Positions 25,487 through 34,070 of a stretch of DNA of 64,000 nt are shown here, one piece after another. The translations under genes were made by a program, and so were the position numbers. The first letter of the stretch is position 1; each line of letters opens with the position of its first letter. Source of the stretch: Eubacterium sp. MSJ-33 (lineage in GTDB: Bacteria; Bacillota; Clostridia; Lachnospirales; Lachnospiraceae); assembly GCF_022174665.1 (NCBI RefSeq), contig NZ_CP076562.1:2744525-2808524 (forward strand), read 5' to 3'. The notes beneath the pieces are model-generated. The model made no database searches. It was not told the origin of the DNA and worked only from the letters and a program-made list of their open reading frames with translations.

Positions 25487-26926
25487 ATGGACAACAATCA
25501 GAACCAACAACCAAATGGCTATGGAATGCCACAGCCGAATATGCAGGCAGGAATGCCGGGACAGACACCACAGCCTGGCTATGGTACACCAGGCCAGACT
25601 CCACAGCAGGGTTATGGAATGCCGGGGCAGGGAGTGCAGCCGGGCATGCAGGCAGGAATGCCGGGACAGACACCACAGCCTAGCTATGGAATGCCGGGAC
25701 AGAACGTGCAGCCGGGATACGGCATGCCACAGCAGCCAGCCGGTGGGAATCAGCCGCCAAAGAAAAAGAAAACCGGCCTGATCGTCGGCTTGATCATTTT
25801 AGCGGTAGTATTGATCGGTGGCGGCATCTTCGCATTTATGAAGTTTGGCAAGAAGGATGGAAGCAAAGGCAGCAGCAAGGATGCAGAAGCAGCAAAGCAG
25901 ACCGTTGTAGATTTCTGTGAAGGTATGAAGAACCGGGATATGGATGCAATCGTAGATGCATATTATCCGGATCTCCAGTCCAGCGTGGAGAACAACTTCT
26001 ATACAGCCAATGGTGTATCATCCGAAGATGAATTCTGGGATCACTATGATACCGTATTTGGCGGATACTCATTTGCATACACAGCATCTGACGCAGAGAA
26101 AGTATCAGATTCCAAGAAACAGAGTACACTGGATATCGTCAATGCAGCATATAGTTTATCCCTGGATGCCGACACCATGTATGAGGTAGATACAGAGGAG
26201 ACATACTCTGGTTCCAACGGTAAGATGGTACTGGCTGAGCAGATTTACTTGATTGAAGAAGATGGTAAGTGGTATGTGATCTACGCAGAGTCTACACAGA
26301 AGGAAAACACACTTGTAGCGGCTGCACCGGAAGATACAGAGGAAGATACGGAAGAGACAACTGAGGCAGAGGAAGAGACGACCGAAGCAACAACCGAGAG
26401 CGCTGCAAGCACAACACCGGTAAATGCAGATGGCTTTGACTGGGCGAATATGCAGTTTACAATGCTTGGAAAACCTTATAACCTTGCGACACTTACCTAT
26501 GATGATATCTTAGCAATGGGTTATTCCATTGATGACGAATATCTCGAGGAGGAACTCGAAGACAATCAGTATTCGATGAGTGCCCGTGCAGAGGCTGCCG
26601 ATGAGTCAGACATGTATATCCGTTTCAAGAACTTTACCGGTGAAGGAACAAAGAAAGTTCCGGATTGTGAGATTCTTGGAATCGAGCTTAGCCGTGATGA
26701 TTTTGATAACAAGTATGATGCAGCACTTGGAAATGGCATCACATTTGGCATGACACCGGATGAGGTAAAGGCGGTCATGGGCGAACCGACTGATAGTTAT
26801 ACGAGCGATACGAGTGATTACATGACACTGACATACGAAGAAAATGATGATGCATACGCAAGCAGCGTGGAATTTACATTCCAGGAAGGTGTGCTTACAA
26901 AGTTCGATATGGAGAATTACAATTAA
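25487..26926 (+). CDS. large single-pass membrane protein with Gly-Met-Pro-Gln-rich N terminus
   Basis: 479 aa. Residues 1-90 are low-complexity repeats of the GYGMPGQ / GMPGQTPQP kind and face the cytoplasm. A basic stretch PPKKKKTG and one membrane helix ([21 protein letters not shown], about 99-119) follow. Outside are an NTF2/DUF4878-like domain (about 135-275), an acidic Thr/Glu linker (about 285-310), and a C-terminal domain with [23 protein letters not shown], which resembles the SmpA/BamE-type fold seen in Gram-positive surface proteins. It lies between two sigma/anti-sigma pairs and is probably their target or a sensor of the envelope. Not identified by name. Confidence 0.75.
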   Translation: MDNNQNQQPNGYGMPQPNMQAGMPGQTPQPGYGTPGQTPQQGYGMPGQGVQPGMQAGMPGQTPQPSYGMPGQNVQPGYGMPQQPAGGNQPPKKKKTGLIVGLIILAVVLIGGGIFAFMKFGKKDGSKGSSKDAEAAKQTVVDFCEGMKNRDMDAIVDAYYPDLQSSVENNFYTANGVSSEDEFWDHYDTVFGGYSFAYTASDAEKVSDSKKQSTLDIVNAAYSLSLDADTMYEVDTEETYSGSNGKMVLAEQIYLIEEDGKWYVIYAESTQKENTLVAAAPEDTEEDTEETTEAEEETTEATTESAASTTPVNADGFDWANMQFTMLGKPYNLATLTYDDILAMGYSIDDEYLEEELEDNQYSMSARAEAADESDMYIRFKNFTGEGTKKVPDCEILGIELSRDDFDNKYDAALGNGITFGMTPDEVKAVMGEPTDSYTSDTSDYMTLTYEENDDAYASSVEFTFQEGVLTKFDMENYN

Positions 26927-26949
26927 AATCATTTCATGGAGGAATCAAG

Positions 26950-27429
26950 TTGGAAGACCATGCAGGGATTGCACAACTTGTTGAGATGTATGCATCGATG
27001 ATCTACCGCATCGCATATACGCGGATGCAGAATGTCACCGATGCAGAGGATATCACCCAGGAGGTTTTGCTTAAATATCTGAAAGCGGGCAAAACCTTCA
27101 GGGATGAAGAACATCGAAAGATGTGGCTGATCAGAGTGACAGTAAATACAATTAAATCAAGTTTGACAAGTGCGTGGCGAAGACATACGGTTGCCTTAGA
27201 TGATGTAACAGAACCTTCGTATCAACAGCCGGATCTGCCTGTATTAAAAGAGAAGGTAGAGAAGCTTCCGGAGCGCTATCGACTGCCAATGTATCTTTAT
27301 TATTATGAAGAGCTATCGGTAAAGGAGATTGCGCATGTGATAAAAAGTACGGAGGGAACAGTGAAATCGCTTTTGAGCAGGGGGAGAAAGATGCTCAGGG
27401 ACGAATTGAAGGAGGATGGCTATGTCTGA
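26950..27429 (+). CDS. ECF-type RNA polymerase sigma factor (second cassette), TTG start
   Basis: 159 aa. Region 2: MYASMIYRIAYTRMQNVTDAEDITQEVLLKYLKAG, then WLIRVTVNTIKSSL. Region 4: LPERYRLPMYLYYYEELSVKEIAHVIKSTEGTVKSLLSRGRKMLRDEL. The start codon is TTG: GGAGG (26938-26942) is seven bases before it, and no ATG in frame has a site. It begins 23 bases after the large membrane protein, so all may form one transcript. It overlaps the next gene by 8 bases. Confidence 0.92.
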   Translation: MEDHAGIAQLVEMYASMIYRIAYTRMQNVTDAEDITQEVLLKYLKAGKTFRDEEHRKMWLIRVTVNTIKSSLTSAWRRHTVALDDVTEPSYQQPDLPVLKEKVEKLPERYRLPMYLYYYEELSVKEIAHVIKSTEGTVKSLLSRGRKMLRDELKEDGYV

Positions 27430-28063
27430 GAACATGAAGAAGATATATCAAGCGTATGCGGATTCGATTGCACCCGCACCGGACATGCAGGCACGCCTGA
27501 AAAGGCAGCTGTATGTGCAGATGCAGGAGGAACATCCCGGAAAACGAAGAAACGGAATGATACATTTCAACCGGTGGCTGGTTGTAGCATGTATGCTGTT
27601 CCTTATGAGCAGCGGTTATCTTACCTATGCGGTAATGCGAACTTCCGGACAGACCGGGAGGGCAGACAGCAGTTGGATCATCGGAGCTGACACAGGTGGA
27701 ACGCGTCTGCTGGGAGAAAAGAATGTTGCGGCTGCCGATATCGAACGGTACCCGGAAGAAGAAAAACCATGGATTCTGCAGGAGATGCTGGAACTCGATT
27801 CCGTCATAGTACTCTGTACCACGGAAGATGAAAGTGGCGTAGGAAAACAGATGCGCATGTCGGAGGATGCTCTCCGTTCATTATGTGAATCACTGCAAGG
27901 TGTAACAATCTGTGAGGATGTAACGTCCGGCACGATAGCAGTAGAATCAGCAGTCCGCTATCAGGTACTGATACAGTATAAGCCATTTATCAGTTTTACG
28001 GTTTATGACGGCACATATTTACAAATCGGGAACGGAACTACGATTTATAAAATAAAAAATTAA
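27422..28063 (+). CDS. anti-sigma-like membrane protein (second cassette)
   Basis: 213 aa. A short cytoplasmic head (MSENMKKIYQAYADSIAPAPDMQARLKRQL), one membrane segment (WLVVACMLFLMSSGYLTYAVM, about 51-71) and an external domain of about 140 residues. AAGGAGG with six bases of spacing selects ATG 27422; the ATG at 27416 directly abuts the site. It overlaps the sigma gene by 8 bases. The topology is that of an anti-sigma factor; no catalytic motif. Confidence 0.75.
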   Translation: MSENMKKIYQAYADSIAPAPDMQARLKRQLYVQMQEEHPGKRRNGMIHFNRWLVVACMLFLMSSGYLTYAVMRTSGQTGRADSSWIIGADTGGTRLLGEKNVAAADIERYPEEEKPWILQEMLELDSVIVLCTTEDESGVGKQMRMSEDALRSLCESLQGVTICEDVTSGTIAVESAVRYQVLIQYKPFISFTVYDGTYLQIGNGTTIYKIKN

Positions 28064-28081
28064 AAAGTACCATAAAAAAGG

Positions 28082-28152
28082 AATCCTCCTTCGTATCTTA
28101 TATAGAGGCTTTTGAAAACAAAGATGTATATAAGATCGAAGGAGGATTTTTT
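28082..28152 (+). promoter_or_regulatory. hairpin that pairs the ribosome binding site of the vWA lipoprotein gene
   Basis: AATCCTCCTTCG then TCTTATATA (28082-28104) pair with TATATAAGATCGAAGGAGGATT (28127-28148, one bulge). The 3' arm contains the GAAGGAGG Shine-Dalgarno of the gene at 28153, and TTTTTT follows directly. It could therefore end the upstream transcript and also hide the ribosome binding site in readthrough RNA. A transcript that begins inside the element would have a free site. Confidence 0.75.
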
Positions 28153-29847
28153 ATGAGAAAACGAATTTTAGCAATGGCGTTAAGCATCTGTATGGCGGTG
28201 GCTGTATGTGGATGCGGAAACAAAAAAGAAGCAGATGAAACGCAGACAGGAAGGACAGATGCAACGGTTCCTTCCGGTGATGTGGCAGAGGAAGATAATG
28301 AAATGCAGGTGGACGGAATTATGCAGGAATCTGCAGCCAGTATGGCGTCAGCAGATTGCGAATCTGGTTTTTATGATGACTATCTGCAATGTCCGGATAC
28401 GGAAGAATGGAATACAAACGAATATTCCTACACAGAGGAAAATCCATGGATGAATGTGCAGACGTCACCGCTATCAACCTTCGCTGCAGATGTGGATACA
28501 GCAAGCTATACACAGATCCGAAGTGCAATCGAAAATGGATATGATATTGATCCGTCGATGGTGCGTATTGAGGAAATGCTTAATTATTTCCATTACGATT
28601 ATCCGCTCCCGAAAGATGATGAGAAGTTTGCTGTGTACACAGAGTATATGGACTGCCCTTGGAACGAGGACACGAAGCTGGCACTTGTCTCTATGAATAC
28701 ACAGGCAATTGATTTTAAAAGTGCGCCTGCATCTAACCTTGTGTTCCTGATTGATGTGTCCGGGTCCATGTTTGACGATAACAAGCTTCCTCTTGTGCAG
28801 CAGTCGCTTACGATGCTGGCAGAAAATCTGACCGAGAAAGATCGCGTGTCGATTGTTACATATGCGGGTTCGGACGAAGTGGTTTTACAGGGCGTAAGTG
28901 GTGACAACTATCATGAAATCTCCGCAGCGATTGAAGGGCTTGAAGCCTATGGAAGCACGAATGGAAGTGCCGGAATCGAGACGGCGTATAATCTTGCACA
29001 GAAATACTTCATCAAGGGTGGAAATAACCGTGTGATTCTCTGCACCGATGGGGATCTGAACGTCGGACTGACCAGTGAAGGACAATTAGAGAAGCTGATC
29101 ACGGAGAAGAAGGAAAGTGGAGTATTCTTAAGTACCTTCGGTGTCGGCTATGGCAATTACAAGGACAACAAGCTGGAGCTGCTGGCGGACAAAGGAAACG
29201 GAAACTACGCGTATATCGACTCGATGTTTGAGGCGAAGAAAGCATTGGTCGATGAGCTCGGTGCCAATATGGTGACTGTGGCAAAGGATGTCAAATTACA
29301 GGTGGAATTCAACCCGGAGCAGGTGAAGGGCTACCGGTTGATCGGATATGAAAACCGTGTGATGGCGGCTGAGGATTTCGCGGATGACACAAAGGATGGC
29401 GGAGAGATGGGAGCCGGACACAGTGTGACCGCACTTTACGAGATCATCCCGATTGATTCGGAGATGAAACTGCCGGAAACAGACTTGAAATACGGTGAAA
29501 CTGCACAGGTTCTAATCTGTGGAACCGAAGATTACACCGATGAATTATTTAACGTCAATATCCGCTATAAAGAGCCGGATGGCGATGAGAGCAAGCTGGA
29601 ATCCTATCCGTGTAAGACAGAAAACTACAACAAGGATGGCTCCGACAATCTGCGTTTTGCAGCCAGCGTCGCCGCCTTCGGAATGCTATTAAAAGACAGC
29701 GAATATTCCGGCAGTGCCGACCTTGGCATGGTGTACACGCTTGCCAGTTATGCAGCCGGGACGGATGAGTACAAGAAGGAATATCTTAGTTTGGTGAGAA
29801 ACTATGGAGAGAAGCAACCTGGATTCTCCGAGGATATAGTAGAATAA
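28153..29847 (+). CDS. vWA-domain lipoprotein (YfbK-like)
   Basis: 564 aa. Signal peptide of the lipoprotein type: basic MRKR, hydrophobic ILAMALSICMAVAV, then C-G-C with Cys21 as the likely lipid site. After a Glu/Asp-rich spacer comes the N-terminal domain typical of these proteins (PLSTFAADVDTASYTQIRSAIENG), a vWA domain with intact MIDAS (FLIDVSGSMFDDNKLP, and LCTDGDLNVG), and a C-terminal DUF3520-like region (LAGDFADD-type stretch, ALYEIIPI..). It binds divalent metal and probably protein ligands on the outer membrane face. Downstream of two ECF cassettes and likely part of the same response. Confidence 0.88.
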   Translation: MRKRILAMALSICMAVAVCGCGNKKEADETQTGRTDATVPSGDVAEEDNEMQVDGIMQESAASMASADCESGFYDDYLQCPDTEEWNTNEYSYTEENPWMNVQTSPLSTFAADVDTASYTQIRSAIENGYDIDPSMVRIEEMLNYFHYDYPLPKDDEKFAVYTEYMDCPWNEDTKLALVSMNTQAIDFKSAPASNLVFLIDVSGSMFDDNKLPLVQQSLTMLAENLTEKDRVSIVTYAGSDEVVLQGVSGDNYHEISAAIEGLEAYGSTNGSAGIETAYNLAQKYFIKGGNNRVILCTDGDLNVGLTSEGQLEKLITEKKESGVFLSTFGVGYGNYKDNKLELLADKGNGNYAYIDSMFEAKKALVDELGANMVTVAKDVKLQVEFNPEQVKGYRLIGYENRVMAAEDFADDTKDGGEMGAGHSVTALYEIIPIDSEMKLPETDLKYGETAQVLICGTEDYTDELFNVNIRYKEPDGDESKLESYPCKTENYNKDGSDNLRFAASVAAFGMLLKDSEYSGSADLGMVYTLASYAAGTDEYKKEYLSLVRNYGEKQPGFSEDIVE

Positions 29848-29905
29848 TTGACAGTTTCAAATCATATAGAGAAAGATATTACAAACATAATTATATCAAC
29901 ACCCA

Positions 29906-30050
29906 GCAGGCATATTGGACAAATGGATTCCAAGAAGGGGCATTTGCGACCGCCGGTACTTAATGAGCACGAAGTGCGAATTTAGTACCGATGCGCGGAG
30001 CAACTAAGCGGAAGCGGCCCCTGATTGGAACCATTGTCCGATATGCCTGC
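29906..30050. repeat. family B long-hairpin element, copy 3
   Basis: Outer arms GCAGGCATATTGGACAA.. (29906-29940) with ..TTGTCCGATATGCCTGC (30017-30050), interrupted by a few bulges. Core: CGGTACTTAATGA, hairpin GCAC/GTGC (29967-29977), CGAATTTAGTACCG. Outer arms and the base of the core differ from the other copies. Unlike them it lies upstream of a strong promoter (30089-30117), so it need not be part of the amylase mRNA. Confidence 0.85.
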
Positions 30051-30088
30051 GTCCGTTGGAAGAGTCTGTTAGAAATAGGAAAATAAAC

Positions 30089-30138
30089 TTTACGTAACCC
30101 AAACCATTTGTTATAATACTTTAAAATGTTAAAGTATT
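30089..30138 (+). promoter_or_regulatory. amylase promoter with a hairpin/operator over the -10
   Basis: TTTACG (30089-30094), 17 bases, TATAAT (30112-30117). AATACTTTAA (30115-30124) and TTAAAGTATT (30129-30138) form a perfect 10-bp dyad that starts inside the -10 hexamer: a good site for a repressor, or a hairpin at the very 5' end of the mRNA. Confidence 0.7.
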
Positions 30139-30154
30139 GCGGAGGTAGAAACTC

Positions 30155-31609
30155 ATGGGTATGAATGGAACTATGATGCAGTATTTTCAGTGGGATCTTC
30201 CTGCAGATGTATCCCTTTGGAAAGCACTGGCAGAAGATGCGGCAAAATTAAAGACCGCAGGGGTGACGGCAGTCTGGTTACCGCCGGCATATAAAGGCGC
30301 ACAGGGAAAAGAAGATGTCGGATACGGCGTCTATGATCTGTATGACCTGGGTGAGTTTAATCAGAAGGGCTCTGTCCCGACGAAGTATGGTACGAAAGCT
30401 GAATACTTGGCAGCGATCAAAGCACTGCATGAAAAGAAAATTCAGGTATATGCAGATATTGTACTGAATCATAGAATTGGTGCAGATGAGGTGGAGCAGG
30501 TGTCTGCGGAAGAGTTCAATGCGAACAGCCGGAATCAGATGGTAGGCGATTCCAAGACGATTGGGGCGTGGACGAAGTTTACATTTCCGGGAAGAAAAGG
30601 AAAATATTCTGATTTTACATGGAACTGGACACATTTTGATGGCATCGACTGGGATCAGGACAGAGCAGTCAAATCCATCTTCAAGTTTGCGGGAAAAGAC
30701 TGGGATAAGGAAGTGGATTCCGAGTTTGGAAACTACGATTATCTGATGGGTGCGGATCTGGATTTTAACAATCCGGAGGTAACGGAGGAGCTTACCCGTT
30801 GGGGCAAGTGGTATACCGAGCAGACCGGCATTGACGGATACCGGCTTGATGCGGTGAAACATATCAACAAATATTTCTATAAGGACTGGCTGCGTGCCAT
30901 GAAAGAAGATGTCGAAAAGGATTTGTTTGCAGTCGGCGAGTATTGGCACTGGGATGTCAATGTATTACAGGATTACATAAATGCGAACGAGAGTGAGTTA
31001 AGTCTCTTCGATGTGCCGCTCCATTTTAACTTCCATAATTGCTCGAAGGCACATGGCAATTACGATCTGCGCACGATTTTAGATGGTACGCTTGCTAAGG
31101 TGAATCCGATGAAGGCAGTAACCTTTGTCGATAACCATGACAGCCAGCCGGGACAGTCACTGGAGTCGTGGGTAGAGGATTGGTTCAAGCCGATGGCATA
31201 TGCGATTATCCTGCTTCGTCAAGAAGGCTATCCATGTGTATTCTATGGCGATTACAAGGGAATCCCAACGGCGAAAATCAAGTCGAAGAAGCGGGAGCTT
31301 GACAAGCTGATGAAGCTTCGTAAGAATCAGGCATATGGCGCACAGCACGATTATTTCGATGATCCAAACTGCATTGGCTGGACACGCGAAGGTGATGAGG
31401 AACATAAGAATTCCGGTATGGCAGTTGTGATCTCTGATGGAACCGGCGGCACAAAGCATATGTATATTGGAAAGCAGTTTGCGGGATGTCATTTCGCGGA
31501 TGCGATGGGAAATGCAAAATATAACATCAAGATTGACGAGGAAGGTTTCGGTGATTTCTATGTAAACCGTGATGCCGTGGCAGTCTGGGTGCACAAAGAG
31601 AATAAATAG
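30155..31609 (+). CDS. cytoplasmic alpha-amylase (GH13)
   Basis: 484 aa, GH13 of the bacterial liquefying type (subfamily 5 style). Hydrolyses internal alpha-1,4 bonds of maltodextrins. Conserved regions: DIVLNHR (about 101-107), GYRLDAVKH with nucleophile Asp232, GEYW with acid/base Glu262, and FVDNHDSQ with Asp329. There is no signal peptide, so the enzyme acts in the cytoplasm on imported oligosaccharides or storage glycan. GGAGG at 30141-30145. No starch-binding module. Followed at 27 bases by a YerC-type regulator. Confidence 0.95.
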   Translation: MGMNGTMMQYFQWDLPADVSLWKALAEDAAKLKTAGVTAVWLPPAYKGAQGKEDVGYGVYDLYDLGEFNQKGSVPTKYGTKAEYLAAIKALHEKKIQVYADIVLNHRIGADEVEQVSAEEFNANSRNQMVGDSKTIGAWTKFTFPGRKGKYSDFTWNWTHFDGIDWDQDRAVKSIFKFAGKDWDKEVDSEFGNYDYLMGADLDFNNPEVTEELTRWGKWYTEQTGIDGYRLDAVKHINKYFYKDWLRAMKEDVEKDLFAVGEYWHWDVNVLQDYINANESELSLFDVPLHFNFHNCSKAHGNYDLRTILDGTLAKVNPMKAVTFVDNHDSQPGQSLESWVEDWFKPMAYAIILLRQEGYPCVFYGDYKGIPTAKIKSKKRELDKLMKLRKNQAYGAQHDYFDDPNCIGWTREGDEEHKNSGMAVVISDGTGGTKHMYIGKQFAGCHFADAMGNAKYNIKIDEEGFGDFYVNRDAVAVWVHKENK

Positions 31610-31636
31610 GATGGCACAAGATGAGTAGGTGATGAC

Positions 31637-31936
31637 ATGGAAAAGACAATACGGACACAATTTGTAAAAGAATTTCTCGAAGCTGTACTCACGCTGGAAT
31701 CGGTAGATGAATGTATGGATTTTTTTGAGGATGTCTGTACGGTGAAGGAAGTACAGTCGATTGCGCAGCGGTTTGCGGTTGCGAAGCTTTTGAAGGAAGG
31801 AAAGACTTATGCGGAGGTTGCGAACGAAACAGGTGCTTCGACCGCGACGATCAGCCGTGTAAACCGGTCCTTAAATTACGGAAATGCAAGCTACGATAAA
31901 GTATTTGCAAGACTCGAAGAAAAAAATAAGGCATAA
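31637..31936 (+). CDS. YerC/YecD-family TrpR-like DNA-binding protein
   Basis: 99 aa. The TrpR-type fold is clear: EVQSIAQRFAVAKLLKEGKTYAEVANETGASTATISRVNRSLNYG, with the helix-turn-helix at about 60-80. The YerC group is widespread in Firmicutes and distinct from tryptophan-binding TrpR; its ligand is not established. The window does contain a trp operon, but that is under T-box control, so no link is claimed. It lies 27 bases after the amylase and is probably in its transcript. Confidence 0.88.
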   Translation: MEKTIRTQFVKEFLEAVLTLESVDECMDFFEDVCTVKEVQSIAQRFAVAKLLKEGKTYAEVANETGASTATISRVNRSLNYGNASYDKVFARLEEKNKA

Positions 31937-31983
31937 AAAATTGCTGTCTGGACACATAGCGGTTCAGACAGCATTTCTTTTTT
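31935..31983. terminator. bidirectional terminator
   Basis: TGCTGTCTG (31942-31950) pairs with CAGACAGCA (31965-31973). T-rich on the plus side (TTTCTTTTTT) and T-rich on the minus side (ATTTTTT), so it serves both yerC and the convergent DUF378 gene. Confidence 0.9.
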
Positions 31984-32182
31984 AGGCGTCTGCACAAGCT
32001 CTTCCGTACAGACTGATCATGTAGAGTCCGGAAAGACCGACCAAAGCATAGATGACACGTGTAAATGCGGTTGCATCGCCGAAAATTCCGGATACGAGAT
32101 TGAAATCAAAGAAGCCAATCAGTCCCCAGTTGATAGCACCGATGATGGCGATTGTAAGAGCCACACAGTTTAATATTTTCAT
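31982..32182 (-). CDS. DUF378 membrane protein
   Basis: 66 aa, two membrane segments (about 5-25 and 40-60). The motif IGAINWGLIGFFDFNLV is the family signature of DUF378 (YuzA-like) proteins. The function is unknown. ATATGGAGG lies eight bases before the start on the minus strand. Convergent with yerC and divergent from the PurF-like gene. Confidence 0.9.
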   Translation of the reverse strand: MKILNCVALTIAIIGAINWGLIGFFDFNLVSGIFGDATAFTRVIYALVGLSGLYMISLYGRACADA

Positions 32183-32279
32183 AACAAACCTCCATATACG
32201 TTAAAAATACAGAAATGTACTTTCTTACATCTATCATTTCCCACTCCTGCAAAAATATACATTCGATTTTAAAAAAGTG

Positions 32280-32308
32280 TTTCAAAACAAGCATATTATT
32301 GTTATAAT
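32280..32308 (+). promoter_or_regulatory. promoter of the PurF-like gene
   Basis: TTTCAA (32280-32285), 17 bases, TATAAT (32303-32308). A small CCAC-GAAA-GTGG tetraloop hairpin (32357-32368) lies in the leader just before the ribosome binding site. Confidence 0.6.
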
Positions 32309-32380
32309 GTTATGTGGTAAAAATATGTTCAAAAATAAAAAGCATATAGGGAAAGGCCACGAAAGTGGAAAGGTACAGTC

Positions 32381-33787
32381 ATGGGCGGTTTTTTTGGAGT
32401 TGCGTCAAAAGAGGATTGTGTATTTGATTTGTTTTTTGGAACAGATTATCATTCCCATCTTGGAACAAGACGTGCAGGTATGGCAGTGTATAGTGAGGAA
32501 CATGGATTTGAAAAAGCAATCCATAAGATTGACAATGCACCATTTCGGACAAAGTTTGATAAAGAAGCAAATACCATGAAAGGTAACTTCGGAATCGGAT
32601 GTATCTCAGACTATGAGGCACAGCCGATTTTAGTGCGTTCACATCATGGTACGTTTGCAATTACAACCGTTGGCAAGATTAACAATGCACAGGAAATCAT
32701 TGATACAATTTTGCAGGGAAGGACACATTTCTTTGAGATGAGCAATGGTGAGATCAATGCGACAGAACTTGTGGCTGCAATTATCGATCAGAAGGATAAT
32801 TTTATTGATGGTATCCGCTATGCGCAGGAGATTATCGAGGGATCCATGTCCATGCTGATCCTGACACCGAAGGGAGTTTACCTTGCAAGAGATAAATACG
32901 GAAGAACACCGATTATCGTCGGTAAGAAGGATGGCGCATTCTGTGCGACTTTTGAGAGTTTTGCTTTCTTGAATCTCGGTTATTCGACTTACCGGGAACT
33001 TGGTCCCGGCGAGGTAGCTGTTATGACGAGTGATGCGTTAAAGACACTGGTTCTGCCGGGCAAAGAGATGAAGATTTGTACCTTCCTTTGGATCTACTAT
33101 GGTTATCCGTCTTCCACTTATGAAGGTGTGAATGTTGAGGAGATGCGGTATCGTTGCGGACAGCTTCTTGCAAGACGGGATAATGTCAAGCCGGATATCG
33201 TTGCGGGTGTTCCGGATTCCGGTACGGCGCATGCGGTTGGATATGCAAATGAGTCAGGGATTCCATTTTCCAGACCATTTATCAAATATACACCGACATG
33301 GCCACGGTCATTTATGCCGACGATTCAGAGTAAACGTAACCTGATTGCGAAGATGAAGCTGATCCCGATTGAAGAGCTGATCCGGGATAAGAGCCTGCTG
33401 CTGATTGATGATTCCATCGTGCGTGGTACACAGCTTCGTGAGACGACAGAATATTTGTTTGAGAGTGGGGCAAAGGAAGTGCATATTCGTCCTGCGTGTC
33501 CACCGCTTGTATATGGATGTAAATACTTAAACTTCTCCCGTTCAAACTCTGAGATGGAGCTGATTACAAGAAATGTTATCGCAGAGTTAGAGGGTGGGGA
33601 TGTCAGCGATGAAGTATTGCAGGAGTACGCAGATTACACGTCTGAGAAATACCAGAAGATGGTTGACAAGATTTGTGAAAAACTGAAATTCACATCACTC
33701 CGGTTCCACCGCTTAGATGATATGCTTGAGGCTGTTGGAATCGAGCCGGAGAAGCTTTGTACATATTGTTGGAATGGAAAGGAATAA
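32381..33787 (+). CDS. PurF-like amidophosphoribosyltransferase lacking the glutaminase cysteine
   Basis: 468 aa. It has the architecture of glutamine PRPP amidotransferase: an N-terminal Ntn-type domain (about 1-225) and a phosphoribosyltransferase domain with the PRPP loop LLLIDDSIVRGTQL, plus cysteines that fit the structural [4Fe-4S] cluster of Bacillus-type PurF (CTFLW, ACPPLVYGC, CTYCW). But the protein starts M-G-G-F-F-G-V where PurF has M-C-G-I-F-G-V: the codon is GGC, not TGC. The partner motif HNGNL reads TVGKI. Glutaminase activity is therefore unlikely; it may use ammonia, or have another role. Probably a paralogue of purF. Confidence 0.85.
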   Translation: MGGFFGVASKEDCVFDLFFGTDYHSHLGTRRAGMAVYSEEHGFEKAIHKIDNAPFRTKFDKEANTMKGNFGIGCISDYEAQPILVRSHHGTFAITTVGKINNAQEIIDTILQGRTHFFEMSNGEINATELVAAIIDQKDNFIDGIRYAQEIIEGSMSMLILTPKGVYLARDKYGRTPIIVGKKDGAFCATFESFAFLNLGYSTYRELGPGEVAVMTSDALKTLVLPGKEMKICTFLWIYYGYPSSTYEGVNVEEMRYRCGQLLARRDNVKPDIVAGVPDSGTAHAVGYANESGIPFSRPFIKYTPTWPRSFMPTIQSKRNLIAKMKLIPIEELIRDKSLLLIDDSIVRGTQLRETTEYLFESGAKEVHIRPACPPLVYGCKYLNFSRSNSEMELITRNVIAELEGGDVSDEVLQEYADYTSEKYQKMVDKICEKLKFTSLRFHRLDDMLEAVGIEPEKLCTYCWNGKE

Positions 33788-33791
33788 AACG

Positions 33792-34070
33792 ATGTTAGGT
33801 GATATCGAATCAAAACCATGGGATTATAGAACGCTACCGAACAAGATGCTGGAGCTTGTCAAGAATGTGGGCGATATGCAGCAGGAGGGTACCGGGTATT
33901 TTACAGATAGTGAATCCGAGATGTTGACAATCCTGAATTACCTGAATTACGGGGAGAAAACGAATATCACGGATTCGATGATTGAACAGATTGAGTTGGC
34001 AATCAAGACAATGGAAGGACGCAAGCTTGCAAATCGAGACGAAGATAGTTTCATCAAGCTTGATTTCTGA
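33792..34070 (+). CDS. hypothetical 92-aa protein
   Basis: A small soluble protein, predicted mostly helical (LPNKMLELVKNVGDMQQEGTG..., MIEQIELAIKTMEGRKLAN). Start ATG 33792 has AAAGGA upstream; a longer frame overlaps the PurF-like gene and is rejected. The stop and the next start share a base (TGATG), so it is translationally coupled to mutY. Not recognised. Confidence 0.75.
   Translation: MLGDIESKPWDYRTLPNKMLELVKNVGDMQQEGTGYFTDSESEMLTILNYLNYGEKTNITDSMIEQIELAIKTMEGRKLANRDEDSFIKLDF

Noticed and set aside
25530-25740. CRISPR-like or tandem DNA repeats
   Set aside because: The repeated GCAGGAATGCCGGGACAGAC units are codons of the Gly-Met-Pro-Gln-rich tail of the membrane protein, in frame throughout.
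28069-28104. ECF promoter shared with 25387-25414
   Set aside because: Both have ACC and TTATATA, but the spacing differs by seven bases, so they are not the same promoter type.
31637-31936. Tryptophan repressor controlling the trp operon of this window
   Set aside because: It belongs to the YerC branch, far from the operon, which has a complete Trp T-box; no TrpR operator is seen.
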